64,000 bases of DNA from NCBI RefSeq assembly GCF_003201775.1, contig NZ_QJJZ01000005.1, positions 124,001 through 188,000 of the forward strand, read 5' to 3'. Both the position numbers and the translations under genes were made by a program. Of this stretch, positions 24,781 to 34,072 are shown one piece after another. How positions within the stretch are numbered: position 1 is the stretch's first letter; the number at the start of each line of letters is the position of its first letter. The DNA is from Arenibacter sp. ARW7G5Y1. Its GTDB lineage: Bacteria; Bacteroidota; Bacteroidia; Flavobacteriales; Flavobacteriaceae. The notes below the pieces were generated by a model that ran no database searches, was not told where the DNA came from, and was given only the letters and a program-made list of their open reading frames with translations.

Positions 24781-25860
24781 CTATAAATTGATCTTGTTCT
24801 CTATAATTTGTTTCATACTAACATCTTCATAATTTCTCTTAACGAAATCCAATGCAAGTGCCAGGACTTCCCCCATGGTCTTACATTTTTTAAAGTCGAT
24901 ATCCCCTGTAAGATCATAAATGTGCTGTGAAAGGGCCGCAATATTATCGTCATTGGATATATCATCGGTCTTGACAATCGAAATTAATCTCTTAATACGG
25001 TTCCCAGAACTCAGAATTCTTTTGGCCACAATGGAACGCTCCTCTATTTTGTATTGATCAACGGAATTACGTTGTAACTTCTCCTTGACCAACATAACCA
25101 TTTTATAGTTCTCCTTAAAAAATTGGGGCCTGTACACTTTCAATTTTCCCTCGTAACACTGCTGGTCAAAATCTATAGCCCTTATTTTATATACCACATG
25201 ATCAAAATCGTGGGTAGGGACAATAACATAGTTATAGGACCGCATATCCCCTAAAAGACGTATCATACATCGTTCATTGAACTTAACAAATTCCTTGGCC
25301 AACTGTGATTTTTCCGATTCCGTACATTTAGGTAAAAAATCCTTGATAAACACATCACCCGGAATACCGGCAATATGTTCCTCTATCAACGTATCCCCAT
25401 ATACCAAAAAGTTAAGGTTATAGGGCGATAACATATGCTCCAGTTCCAGTCCATAAATCCTGGAGGCATCGGTCCTTTTCACATAGAAATAAGTAAAATT
25501 GTCATTCAGTATATTCCTTACCTTGATCCTAAAGGGCTTGGAATTACCAAAAGTACAGTAGTCTACCGCATCTACATTTAAAAATGGAAAAATGCTATTG
25601 CTTCCATCGGAATGAAGTATGGAATATACTTTCTTAAGACTAATATCAATTTCAGTCCTGTCGAACTCACTGTAATACACCCGCACCCATAGCGTGTCCT
25701 CCTCTTTGGAATCGTAGACCACAATAGACCCTGAAAAGCGCAACAGATCCTCATAAAAAATTGGAATTTCAATTTTTCTGCTATAGTGCTCCAAATAGGC
25801 ATCCAATTTACTATTGACTGGAAAGGCAGGCTTTTTCTTGGACATTAATCTTTCGGACAT
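24781..25860 (-). CDS. Conserved hypothetical protein with a cryptic kinase-like core
   Basis: 359 residues from the ATG at 25860; a longer frame to 25914 was rejected because the extra 18 residues are hydrophobic and poorly placed. I do not recognise a named family. However, the middle reads like an aminoglycoside-phosphotransferase/HipA-type kinase: FYVKRTD (K128, ATP lysine), GLELEHML (E139/E141, helix C), a hinge-like LIEEHIAGIPGDVF (159-171), the catalytic loop LLGDMRSYNYVI with D205 and N210 in D-x4-N spacing, and AIDFDQQ (D230) for metal. The first 120 residues and the C-terminal 100 are unlike anything I know. Soluble, no signal peptide. It is divergent from the ABC transporter pair (77 bases). 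Confidence 0.6.
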   Translation of the reverse strand: MSERLMSKKKPAFPVNSKLDAYLEHYSRKIEIPIFYEDLLRFSGSIVVYDSKEEDTLWVRVYYSEFDRTEIDISLKKVYSILHSDGSNSIFPFLNVDAVDYCTFGNSKPFRIKVRNILNDNFTYFYVKRTDASRIYGLELEHMLSPYNLNFLVYGDTLIEEHIAGIPGDVFIKDFLPKCTESEKSQLAKEFVKFNERCMIRLLGDMRSYNYVIVPTHDFDHVVYKIRAIDFDQQCYEGKLKVYRPQFFKENYKMVMLVKEKLQRNSVDQYKIEERSIVAKRILSSGNRIKRLISIVKTDDISNDDNIAALSQHIYDLTGDIDFKKCKTMGEVLALALDFVKRNYEDVSMKQIIENKINL

Positions 25861-25937
25861 GGAAAAAACTTTAATTTGTAACAAAATAACGATTTCTTCG
25901 ACAAGTAAGTACAAACTATCATAAAAACTATCCCATT

Positions 25938-26837
25938 TTGGAAACTATACTGACCGTAAACCAACTTACCAAAACATTTGGATATCTAACTGCCGTAAAA
26001 AACCTTTCCTTTAGTATTGAAAAAGGCAACGTATATGGCATCTTAGGACCCAATGGTAGTGGAAAATCGACCACCCTGGGAATTGTATTGAATGTAGTGA
26101 ATAGAACCGCTGGTAATTTTTCATGGTTCGGAGGCACTATCTCCACCCACGATGCCCTCAAAAAGGTAGGTGCCATTATTGAACGCCCCAATTTCTATCC
26201 ATATATGACGGCCATCCAAAATCTGAAATTGGTCTGTAAGATCAAAGAGGTACCACAGGATAAAATTGAAGAAAAATTGGAAATGGTCGGACTACTGGAA
26301 AGAAAAAACAGCAAGTTCAGAACTTACTCCCTGGGAATGAAACAACGCTTGGCCATTGCCTCTGCCCTTCTCAACGATCCGGAAATTCTAATTTTGGACG
26401 AACCTACCAATGGTCTGGATCCGCAGGGAATACATCAAATAAGGGAGATCATAAAAAAAATTGCGGCACAAGGCACTACTATTCTTTTGGCATCGCACTT
26501 ATTGGACGAGGTAGAAAAAGTTTGCAGTCATGTAATTATCCTTAGAAAAGGCGAAAAACTCTATTCGGGCCGGGTTGACGAAATGTTGACCAGTTATGGT
26601 TTCTTTGAGCTAAAGGCAACAGATGAACCTGCATTGTTGACCTACTTGCGCAACCAAGGCAGTTTTGGCCCCATTAAACAGGAAAATGGCGTGATTACCG
26701 CAATTTTGAAGGAAGAAATGCAGGCCAGTACCTTAAATCAAGACTTATTTAATAATGGGATTGTGCTATCGCATTTGGTGAAACGCAAAGAAAGTCTTGA
26801 GGAACAATTCCTTAGCTTGACCAACCATAAGGAATAA
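25938..26837 (+). CDS. ABC transporter ATP-binding protein
   Basis: 299 residues, starting at TTG 25938 (no in-frame ATG near; the domain begins at once with ETILTVNQLTKTFG). The ATPase has Walker A GPNGSGKSTT, Q-loop region NFYPYMTAIQNL, signature YSLGMKQRL, Walker B ILILDEPTNGLDPQG and switch LLASHLLDE. The C-terminal about 80 residues are the extension common in ABC-2 exporters of the BcrA/CcmA/NatA type. With the permease 30 bases downstream it forms an export system whose substrate cannot be told. It is not the gliding GldA, which is not encoded next to gldFG here. Confidence 0.92.
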   Translation: METILTVNQLTKTFGYLTAVKNLSFSIEKGNVYGILGPNGSGKSTTLGIVLNVVNRTAGNFSWFGGTISTHDALKKVGAIIERPNFYPYMTAIQNLKLVCKIKEVPQDKIEEKLEMVGLLERKNSKFRTYSLGMKQRLAIASALLNDPEILILDEPTNGLDPQGIHQIREIIKKIAAQGTTILLASHLLDEVEKVCSHVIILRKGEKLYSGRVDEMLTSYGFFELKATDEPALLTYLRNQGSFGPIKQENGVITAILKEEMQASTLNQDLFNNGIVLSHLVKRKESLEEQFLSLTNHKE

Positions 26838-26867
26838 CTGGTATAACACCCTTAAACGCATATAGTT

Positions 26868-27701
26868 ATGTTACGATTATTACAGATAGAATTTATTAAA
26901 TTATGGAACAATAATGCAAGCAGGGTACTTATCATTTCCTATTTTGTCCTTATCCTCTGCATGGCCTTGTTGGCCGCTATAAAATTTGACATTGGCCCCA
27001 TACAGTTCCACGTGGCCGAACAGGGCATTTTCAATTTTCCATATATATGGCATTTGAATACTTGGATTGCAAGTGGATTGAAGCTCTTTTTTGCGATTAT
27101 CATTGTATCCATGATGGCAAATGAATACAGCAATAAAACTTTAAAGCAAAATTTAATAGATGGGTTGAGCAAGAAAGAATTTATTGCCTCTAAATTCTTG
27201 ACCGTTTTTGCCTTTTCGGTTATTTCCACCCTTTTCGTTTTTATAGTTTCATTGGTTTTAGGACTTTTTTATTCCGATTTCACGGAAGTATCCATCATAT
27301 TTTCCGATTTGGAATATTTAGTGGCTTATTTTTTTAAATTATTGGGTTTCTTTTCCTTCTGTCTTTTCCTTGGAATTTTGGTAAAACGATCTGCCTTCGC
27401 CCTGGGCTTTTTAATTATTTGGTTCGCTATTGAAAATTTGGGTATCCGGTTTTTAGTCTGGTGGCTGGCCGGAAAGGAAGCATCCGCTTCCGTAATGAAA
27501 TACCTCCCCTTGGAATCCATGAGCAACCTGATCAAAGAACCCGCCTCAAGGTTTAAAGCAGTACAAAGTATGGTTGAGCAAGTAGGAGAACAATTTAATA
27601 AAGACTATGCCGTACATTCTTATGAAATATTGATTGTGGTTTGTTGGACGGTAATTTTCATATATCTTTCCTATGCCCTGCTTAAAAGACGCGATCTGTA
27701 A
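26868..27701 (+). CDS. ABC-2 type transporter permease
   Basis: 277 residues with six predicted membrane spans (first near 20-38, last near 252-270). A cytoplasmic N terminus (LLQIEFIKLWNNNASRVL) is followed by the membrane core; NEYSNKTLKQNLIDGLSKKEF between spans 2 and 3 is the coupling-helix pattern of ABC-2 permeases. It is the partner of the ATPase at 25938 (30 bases upstream). Substrate unknown; drug, lipid or lantibiotic-type export is typical of the class. Confidence 0.9.
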   Translation: MLRLLQIEFIKLWNNNASRVLIISYFVLILCMALLAAIKFDIGPIQFHVAEQGIFNFPYIWHLNTWIASGLKLFFAIIIVSMMANEYSNKTLKQNLIDGLSKKEFIASKFLTVFAFSVISTLFVFIVSLVLGLFYSDFTEVSIIFSDLEYLVAYFFKLLGFFSFCLFLGILVKRSAFALGFLIIWFAIENLGIRFLVWWLAGKEASASVMKYLPLESMSNLIKEPASRFKAVQSMVEQVGEQFNKDYAVHSYEILIVVCWTVIFIYLSYALLKRRDL

Positions 27702-27900
27702 AGCCTGTAGTGTGAACACAAAGCCCTTTCGGCACTATTTAGTACAATGAACATAACTATGTCCGCAATTAGTTGTAGAAGTACTACCGTATTGCCCACT
27801 ATTTATTAATTTTAGGTCATAAAACGAATATGATTGTTTAGCCTAATCCCTCCAAGGAAAAGATTGGACCAGATCATAGGAATACAAGAATACACTGTAC

Positions 27901-29889
27901 ATGAAATTTAAAGTTGTTTCCGAATTTAAACCTACTGGTGATCAACCCCAGGCCATAAAACAATTAAAAGAGGGGCTTGAGGCCGATGAGCGCTATCAAA
28001 CCCTTCTTGGAGTAACAGGTTCCGGAAAAACTTTTACAGTTGCCAATGTCATAGAGCAGGTACAGCGACCTACCTTGGTATTGGCGCATAATAAAACCTT
28101 AGCCGCTCAATTATACTCTGAATTTAAGCAGTTTTTTCCTGAGAACGCGGTTGAATATTTTGTCTCCTACTATGACTACTATCAACCCGAAGCTTATATT
28201 CCATCAAGCGGCACCTATATAGAAAAGGACCTTTCCATTAATGAAGATATTGAAAAACTGCGCTTGAGTGCCACCTCTTCCCTATTATCGGGTAGAAGGG
28301 ATATTTTGGTAGTGGCCTCGGTTTCCTGTTTATACGGTATAGGAAATCCTGTGGAGTTTCAGAAAAATGTTATAGGAATTGAGAAGGACCAAGTTATTTC
28401 CAGAACTAAATTCCTACATCAATTGGTACAAAGCCTGTACTCGAGAACTACTGCCGATTTTAGAAACGGAAATTTTAGGGTAAAGGGCGATGTAGTGGAC
28501 GTTTTTCCGAGTTATGCCGATCATGCCTTCAGAATTCACTTTTTTGGGGACGAAATTGAAGAAATTGAGGCCTTTGACCCCTACAAGAACAAAATTCTGG
28601 AAAAGTATCAACAACTAAATATTTATCCGGCCAATATGTTCGTAACCTCCCCGGATGTACTACAGAATGCCATTCATCTAATTCAGGAGGATATGGTACT
28701 GCAGGTGGCCTATTTTAAAGAAATCGGGAAACACTTGGAAGCAAAACGCCTGGAAGAGCGTACTAATTTTGACTTGGAGATGATACGGGAATTGGGATAT
28801 TGTTCAGGGATCGAAAACTATTCCAGGTATTTGGATGGCCGCGAACCCGGAACCCGACCCTTTTGTTTGTTGGACTATTTCCCAAAAGATTATTTAATGG
28901 TTGTTGATGAAAGCCACGTTACCATCCCACAGGTACACGCCATGTATGGGGGCGATAGATCAAGAAAGGAGAACTTGGTGGAATACGGCTTCAGGCTACC
29001 AGCAGCCATGGATAACCGCCCTTTAAAATTTGAGGAATTTGAAGCCCTTCAAAATCAAGTTATCTATGTAAGTGCCACCCCCGCCGACTACGAATTGGAA
29101 CTAAGTCAAGGGGTATATGTAGAGCAGGTAATTAGGCCAACAGGTCTATTGGACCCCATAATTGAAGTGCGCCCCAGCTTGAACCAAATTGATGATCTCA
29201 TAGAGGAAATCCACATAAGGGTGGAAAAGGATGAACGTACCTTGGTAACCACCTTGACCAAACGAATGGCTGAAGAATTGGCCAAGTATTTGACAAGAAT
29301 AAATGTGCGCTGTCGTTACATACACAGTGATGTGGATACCTTGGAACGGGTAGAAATAATGCAAGATCTGCGCAAAGGTGTTTTTGACGTACTCATTGGA
29401 GTGAACTTGCTAAGGGAAGGTCTGGATCTTCCAGAGGTCTCCCTAGTGGCCATATTGGATGCCGACAAGGAAGGATTTCTGAGAAGTGCAAGATCCCTCA
29501 CCCAAACCGTTGGGCGTGCAGCCAGAAACCTAAATGGAAAGGCCATAATGTATGCGGATAAGATTACAAACAGCATGCAAAAAACAATAGACGAAACGAA
29601 CTATAGACGTGAAAAACAAAGCACCTATAATCTTGAGAACAATATTACTCCCACGGCCCTAAATAAAAGTTTGGACAGTGTTTTGTCCAAAAATTCCGTT
29701 TCCACCTATCATTTCGAAAAAGAAGAAATGAAGGCAGCAGAACCCGACTTATTATATCTGACCAATCAGCAAAGGGAAAAAATGATAAGGGACAAAAGAA
29801 AGGCTATGGAAAAAGCGGCAAAGGAATTGGATTTTATGCAAGCTGCAAAGTTAAGGGACGAAATTAAATCGCTTCAGGAACAGGAATAA
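27901..29889 (+). CDS. uvrB: UvrABC excision nuclease subunit B
   Basis: 662 residues. UvrB receives damaged DNA from UvrA, verifies the lesion and recruits UvrC in nucleotide excision repair. Present: Walker A GVTGSGKTFT (about 37-46), the beta-hairpin region YYDYYQPEAYIP, DESH, SATPADYE, helicase motifs V and VI (GVNLLREGLDLPEV, QTVGRAARN) and a C-terminal UVR domain (about 625-660) that contacts UvrC. Length is typical. Own upstream region of 199 bases; a strong terminator follows. uvrA and uvrC are not in the window. Confidence 0.98.
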   Translation: MKFKVVSEFKPTGDQPQAIKQLKEGLEADERYQTLLGVTGSGKTFTVANVIEQVQRPTLVLAHNKTLAAQLYSEFKQFFPENAVEYFVSYYDYYQPEAYIPSSGTYIEKDLSINEDIEKLRLSATSSLLSGRRDILVVASVSCLYGIGNPVEFQKNVIGIEKDQVISRTKFLHQLVQSLYSRTTADFRNGNFRVKGDVVDVFPSYADHAFRIHFFGDEIEEIEAFDPYKNKILEKYQQLNIYPANMFVTSPDVLQNAIHLIQEDMVLQVAYFKEIGKHLEAKRLEERTNFDLEMIRELGYCSGIENYSRYLDGREPGTRPFCLLDYFPKDYLMVVDESHVTIPQVHAMYGGDRSRKENLVEYGFRLPAAMDNRPLKFEEFEALQNQVIYVSATPADYELELSQGVYVEQVIRPTGLLDPIIEVRPSLNQIDDLIEEIHIRVEKDERTLVTTLTKRMAEELAKYLTRINVRCRYIHSDVDTLERVEIMQDLRKGVFDVLIGVNLLREGLDLPEVSLVAILDADKEGFLRSARSLTQTVGRAARNLNGKAIMYADKITNSMQKTIDETNYRREKQSTYNLENNITPTALNKSLDSVLSKNSVSTYHFEKEEMKAAEPDLLYLTNQQREKMIRDKRKAMEKAAKELDFMQAAKLRDEIKSLQEQE

Positions 29890-29940
29890 AAATCCATCAC
29901 GACCGTTGAATTGATCTTTCACCTTAATTTTCCACAACAA

Positions 29941-29970
29941 AAAAGCGCTTCGATTTCCCGAAGCGCTTTT
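29941..29970. terminator. Bidirectional terminator between uvrB and hsp20
   Basis: A 12-base stem (AAAAGCGCTTCG / CGAAGCGCTTTT, loop of about 6 bases) sits between convergent genes, with A- and T-runs at its ends so it can work in both directions. Confidence 0.85.
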
Positions 29971-30026
29971 CCAACCAACCAACCAAACTATTGTATGTCA
30001 CACAGGACACACAACTACTTGTAAAC

Positions 30027-30452
30027 TTATGCTATTTCAATTAACCTTTTAGGCTTTGGCAAGGCCTCTTCTTTTTTGGGAAGAACAAATTTTAGGATTC
30101 CATCTTCGTAGGTAGCGTTAATTTTATCCAGGGAAATTGTTTCTGGTAAACTAAACACTCTCTTGAAAGATGAAAAAGTAAATTCCTTCCTGGTATACCC
30201 GTCATCTTCCTTATTTTCCTCATTTTTTACTTCGGAAGAAATTGTTAGGATGTCATTGTCGATTTCCACATTAAAATCTTCCTTCTTCCTACCGGGTATT
30301 GCCAGCTCCAATACATACTCACTATCAGTTTCCTTTACATTGGCGGCAGGTACGCTCTGTTTAAAGTGATCTACCCCACCAAACCAATCTGGTCTTAAAA
30401 ATTCATTAATTAAGGATGGAAACACAACATTATTTCTTTTTACTAGACTCAT
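30027..30452 (-). CDS. Hsp20/alpha-crystallin small heat-shock protein
   Basis: 141 residues. The alpha-crystallin domain (about 35-130) is visible: AANVKETDSEYVLELAIPG, FNVEIDNDILTISSEV and the A-x-x-x-x-G-x-L signature ATYEDGILKFVLPKKE, with a short tail ending in RLIEIA that carries the I-x-I motif. Small heat-shock proteins bind unfolding proteins without ATP and form oligomers. The 5' region is AT-rich; no CIRCE element was seen, so regulation is unclear. Confidence 0.95.
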   Translation of the reverse strand: MSLVKRNNVVFPSLINEFLRPDWFGGVDHFKQSVPAANVKETDSEYVLELAIPGRKKEDFNVEIDNDILTISSEVKNEENKEDDGYTRKEFTFSSFKRVFSLPETISLDKINATYEDGILKFVLPKKEEALPKPKRLIEIA

Positions 30453-30575
30453 GATTTTTATATTTTAAGTTATACTTTAAATTCTCATGAGCTAAAAGGC
30501 AAATGTTGTACCGAATGAATTTTAATGACATTATGTCGTCTTATTGAAGATAAAACAAGTCATTATGTCATCCTA

Positions 30576-30977
30576 TTAATTATTATAAGCCTTGAATATA
30601 TTGATAAGGACGGAGGGCGGGACTACCTTGTCAGGATAATTGTGCATCACCGTAAGAACCTGTTCTATGGCCGCTTGGGGAAGACCAAATCCCAGACCTA
30701 TATTGTGCAGCAGTTCTATTTCGACCAAACGCTGTTCCTGGTCCACATTCATAAGCAGTACCAATCTATGAAACTGAAGGATACGCTCCGCTTCGGATTT
30801 AAGCATAACCTTTTCAACCTTCTTATGAAAGAGGGAATCGAAGGTTTCCTTGTCAACATCCAATTGTTTCGCTACGCCCAGCAAAAAATCATATTCCGAA
30901 TCCTTGATCTCCTTGTCTACCTTTGCAAAAGAAATCATTTGGGAAAGAATGCCCAACTTCTCAAGATACGTACTCAT
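30576..30977 (-). CDS. TerB-like (tellurite-resistance-fold) protein
   Basis: 133 residues, all helical, soluble. The pattern MISFAKVDKEIKDSEYDFL followed by LDVDKETFDSLF and LLMNVDQEQRLVEIELLHNIG resembles the TerB/DjlA metal-binding helical domain, in which Asp/Glu pairs (KVDKEI, NVDQEQ) cap the helices. Other ter genes are missing, so a role in tellurite resistance is unlikely; such stand-alone copies are uncharacterised. Its opposite strand also holds a 160-codon open frame that I judge to be a shadow. Confidence 0.75.
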   Translation of the reverse strand: MSTYLEKLGILSQMISFAKVDKEIKDSEYDFLLGVAKQLDVDKETFDSLFHKKVEKVMLKSEAERILQFHRLVLLMNVDQEQRLVEIELLHNIGLGFGLPQAAIEQVLTVMHNYPDKVVPPSVLINIFKAYNN

Positions 30978-31101
30978 AAATTACAGTTTAACACTAAGTT
31001 ACGTTAAATAGGATGGATTTCTTGTTTTAGTTGCAGGAAAGTACACCCAAACTAGCACCACATCCTATTTTTTTGTAATATCTTGTGAAAAAATTTATTA
31101 T

Positions 31102-31470
31102 ATGACCAATAATGATGTTCTTAAAAAATTAAGGGTTGCCTTAAAATTAAGGGATGATGAAATTGTAGAAATTTTAAAATTAGTCGACTTTAAAATTACT
31201 AAAAGCGAGTTGGGCGCTTTTTTTAGAAAAGAAGATCACCCCAACTATGTGGAATGTGGCGACCAAATTTTACGTAATTTTTTAAATGGGCTGGTCATAC
31301 ATTACCGTGGAACCAGGGAGAATCCAAAAGACCCGAAATTATCTTTGCCCAAACCTAAAAAAGAGCCCATTTTCAAAGCCCATCAAAAACCAGGATTCAA
31401 GGAGCAACAAAAAAAGAAAATAGACCACGACATTACCCCCGTTAAATACAAAAACAAAAAAAAGTCCTGA
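31102..31470 (+). CDS. DUF1456 (YehS-like) family protein
   Basis: 122 residues. Two related helical repeats are visible: NDVLKKLRVALKLRDDEIVE then LGAFFRKEDHPNYVECGDQI and LRNFLNGLVIHYRG. This is the DUF1456/YehS pattern, with no known function. The C-terminal 45 residues are very basic (many Lys), including PKPKKEP and KKKIDHD, perhaps a nucleic acid-binding tail (inference). It converges with sucC across a long terminator hairpin. Confidence 0.87.
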   Translation: MTNNDVLKKLRVALKLRDDEIVEILKLVDFKITKSELGAFFRKEDHPNYVECGDQILRNFLNGLVIHYRGTRENPKDPKLSLPKPKKEPIFKAHQKPGFKEQQKKKIDHDITPVKYKNKKKS

Positions 31471-31630
31471 TCTTCCAAGACTGGGCCGGATAACCTTCCG
31501 TTTTTTTCTCAACTTATAATAATATAAACACAGCTATCATTGGGCATACCATTTAACCTATATTTTTGAAATGGCCACAACCGGCTTGGTACGTTGGACG
31601 CTTATTGAACGATATTTGTAAAACCCTATT

Positions 31631-31673
31631 CAACAAAAAAGGCCGCACTGTTACAGTGCGGCCTTTTTTGTTG
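31631..31673. terminator. Bidirectional terminator with a 20-base perfect stem
   Basis: Arms 31631-31650 and 31654-31673 are perfect reverse complements with a 3-base spacer (TTA). The core GGCCGCACTG is flanked by A6 on one side and T6 on the other, ending both DUF1456 and sucC transcripts. Confidence 0.92.
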
Positions 31674-31693
31674 ATTTCTATGCTTACTGGGCA

Positions 31694-32887
31694 TTAGGCC
31701 AAAACTTCCTTCACCTTATCTGCCGCTTCTTGAAACTGAACCGCGGAATGTACGGCCAAACCAGAATTATCGATAATTTCCTTGGCCAATTCAGCATTGG
31801 TTCCCTGTAATCTTACAATAATAGGCACCTTTATGGCATCTCCCATATTTTTATAGGCATCCACTACTCCTTGCGCTACACGATCGCAACGAACAATACC
31901 TCCAAAAATATTGATCAGGATACATTTAACAGCAGGGTCCTTCAATATAATCCTAAAGGCCTCTTCTACCCTTTTGGCATCTGCGGTTCCACCTACATCC
32001 AAAAAGTTGGCTGGTTCGCCACCGGCCATTTTAATAAGATCCATGGTTGCCATTGCCAATCCTGCACCGTTCACCATACAACCTACATTTCCATCCAAAT
32101 CGACGTAGTTGAGTCCTACGGCCCTTGCCTCTACCTCAATTGGATTTTCCTCTAGCAGATCCCTCATTTCAGCATATTGCTTTCTTCGATAAAGTGCATT
32201 ATCATCAATGGATACTTTTGCATCCACGGCCATGATCTTATCATCGGAAGTCTTGAGAACAGGGTTTATTTCAAATAAACTCGCATCGCTCTCAACATAA
32301 GCCTTATATAAACTTGTAACAAACTTGGTCATTTCTTTAAAAGCCGTACCGGACAACCCCAAGTTAAAAGCTATTTTTCTTGCCTGAAAAGGCAAAAGTC
32401 CGGTAGCCGGATTTATTTCCTCGGTAAAAATTAAGTGGGGCGTTTTCTCTGCCACCTCCTCTATATCCATTCCACCTTCGGTAGAATACATAATCATGTT
32501 TCTCCCTGCGGCCCTGTTCAATAAAACGGACATATAAAATTCACTGGTTTCACTATCTCCAGGATAATAAACATCCTCGGCAACCAAAACCTTATGTACT
32601 TTTTTACCTTCTGCCGAGGTTTGCGGAGTAACTAAATTCATGCCTATGATAGCTCCAGCAATATCTTCTACCTCACGTAAGTTCTTCGCCAATTTAACTC
32701 CTCCTCCTTTTCCCCTGCCACCTGCGTGTACCTGGGCTTTAATTACATGCCAACCGGTTCCGGTTTCCTGGGTCAATTGTTTGGCAGCGTCCACTGCTTC
32801 CTTGGCATTATAAGCCACTAAACCGCGTTGAATGCGTACTCCAAAGCTCGCTAAAATCTCTTTTCCTTGATATTCGTGAAGGTTCAT
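31694..32887 (-). CDS. sucC: Succinate-CoA ligase (ADP/GDP-forming) beta subunit
   Basis: 397 residues. It forms the beta subunit of succinyl-CoA synthetase, which links substrate-level phosphorylation to succinyl-CoA cleavage in the TCA cycle. ATP-grasp domain from residue 1 (MNLHEYQGKEILASFGV, VIKAQVHAGGRGKGGGVKLA), metal/nucleotide residues in SLFEINPVL, and the C-terminal ligase domain with NGAGLAMATMDLI, FLDVGGTA and NIFGGIVRCD. The alpha subunit (sucD) is not adjacent. A consensus -7 box lies just upstream. Confidence 0.97.
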   Translation of the reverse strand: MNLHEYQGKEILASFGVRIQRGLVAYNAKEAVDAAKQLTQETGTGWHVIKAQVHAGGRGKGGGVKLAKNLREVEDIAGAIIGMNLVTPQTSAEGKKVHKVLVAEDVYYPGDSETSEFYMSVLLNRAAGRNMIMYSTEGGMDIEEVAEKTPHLIFTEEINPATGLLPFQARKIAFNLGLSGTAFKEMTKFVTSLYKAYVESDASLFEINPVLKTSDDKIMAVDAKVSIDDNALYRRKQYAEMRDLLEENPIEVEARAVGLNYVDLDGNVGCMVNGAGLAMATMDLIKMAGGEPANFLDVGGTADAKRVEEAFRIILKDPAVKCILINIFGGIVRCDRVAQGVVDAYKNMGDAIKVPIIVRLQGTNAELAKEIIDNSGLAVHSAVQFQEAADKVKEVLA

Positions 32888-33276
32888 AAATTGAAGGTTC
32901 TATTTGTTCAGTTGCAAAAATAGGAAACACAGCGGATTTACCCTAATTAAATAAAACAGAAAAATGCATACCGCCACAGACAAGCAACTTGGACAGTCAG
33001 TTAGATTGAAATGGACAAATAATCAGGTCAGGTGTTTCCAAATTGCAAAGACACAAACTCCAAAACAAACCCTGCCACCCAATTATGGAAAAAGGCCAAG
33101 AGTCAAGGCATCACGCCAAAAACTAAGCCAAAATTACAGCATATCCGTACCTCCATCGCATGTCTATACATTTCTGATTTTGAAACAGGCCATAACAATT
33201 GGATTTTTCCACGAACCTGCAAGAATATAACAGAATAATAAATTTCCAAGAGCAAACCTGGCCATCCGAGATCAAG
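32888..33276. other. 389-base intergenic region upstream of sucC
   Basis: It holds the sucC promoter at its left end. The remainder has only short frames with no similarity I recognise and no strong hairpin. It also separates the Lon-N gene's 3' end, which has no obvious terminator. Confidence 0.5.
32915..32922 (-). promoter_or_regulatory. -7 promoter element of sucC
   Basis: Minus strand TATTTTTG, full match to TAnnTTTG, 27 bases before the sucC ATG. Confidence 0.5.
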
Positions 33277-33915
33277 CTAAATTTTAAAATCCATAAAATC
33301 TATAGGGTCGAAATTTTTAAAATGTCCGTTCATCCCTATCATTTCCTTGGATTGGTTTACCTGTTTCAACACCTGAATGGTATTTGTTAAATGTGCTTTA
33401 ATAAACAAGAGGCGCTCACTAAAATAGGCCATTTTCAAGAGTTTGTATTCCTGTGACAGGGAAAGTCCTATCTTATGAATCAATTGATAAATATTGAAAT
33501 TTTCATCCGTAAGCCCCATGATGGGCACATCCATTAGGCCATAAAGTTCAACGATCAGATCAAGGACGTTTTTCTTTAAACTTGCAACACTGTCGTCAAA
33601 ATAGGGCATATACTCCACCCTACCAGCAGCGTACAATTTGCCGTCCATAACTTTTTGGAAGGTATTTATTTTAAAGGTGCGCCGGCCAATACAAATAATA
33701 TCGAGTTCTCCTGTATCATAGGTTTTTATTATTTCCTTTAATTCCAGTTCCGCTCCGTATTCCATTTCCCCTTCAATATATACTGGAACCCCAAAATTCG
33801 TAGTCGTTTCCCTAACATCCCTTATCAATTGTTTGTAGCGCTCTTCAAAAATGTGAAGGGCCACAATTTCACCCGGAAAAAAAACGGACGGTAAAGGAAA
33901 CATAGGTAGCAGCAT
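33277..33915 (-). CDS. LON peptidase substrate-binding (N-terminal) domain protein
   Basis: 212 residues consisting of a Lon N-terminal domain only: MLPMFPLPSVFFPGEIVALH then IFEERYKQLI, and GAELELKEI, CIGRRTFKI further on. There is no AAA+ or protease part. Such stand-alone proteins are common in bacteria, with unknown role; binding of partly unfolded or specific proteins is assumed from the Lon domain. It is divergent from lysA with 157 bases between them. Confidence 0.9.
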   Translation of the reverse strand: MLLPMFPLPSVFFPGEIVALHIFEERYKQLIRDVRETTTNFGVPVYIEGEMEYGAELELKEIIKTYDTGELDIICIGRRTFKINTFQKVMDGKLYAAGRVEYMPYFDDSVASLKKNVLDLIVELYGLMDVPIMGLTDENFNIYQLIHKIGLSLSQEYKLLKMAYFSERLLFIKAHLTNTIQVLKQVNQSKEMIGMNGHFKNFDPIDFMDFKI

Positions 33916-34024
33916 AAAATTTTATTACAAATTACAAGGGACAACTCAACAATTAATCAAGTACAACTCAAAAAATGTTACATTATTAACAATATGTTAC
34001 ATTTTTCAACTATTGCTATATATT

Positions 34025-34056
34025 TTTGCTCAAAAACAATAAGTAGTCTAGATTTG
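34025..34056 (+). promoter_or_regulatory. Complete promoter of lysA
   Basis: -33 TTTG at 34025-34028 and -7 TAGATTTG at 34049-34056, 20 bases apart, ending 16 bases before the lysA ATG. Both elements match the Bacteroidota consensus. Confidence 0.6.
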
Positions 34057-34072
34057 CATAAAATTTTTAAAA

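Noticed and set aside
30576-30977. Tellurite-resistance cassette
   Set aside because: Only a single TerB-like gene; no terA, terC, terD or terE nearby.
30525-31007. 160-codon open frame on the plus strand opposite the TerB-like gene
   Set aside because: Its translation has no family pattern, while the minus strand gives a clean helical protein with proper ATG; it is a mirror of that gene.
33032-33238. Short frames upstream of sucC
   Set aside because: Overlapping frames of similar length in two phases and no conserved motif; most likely non-coding.
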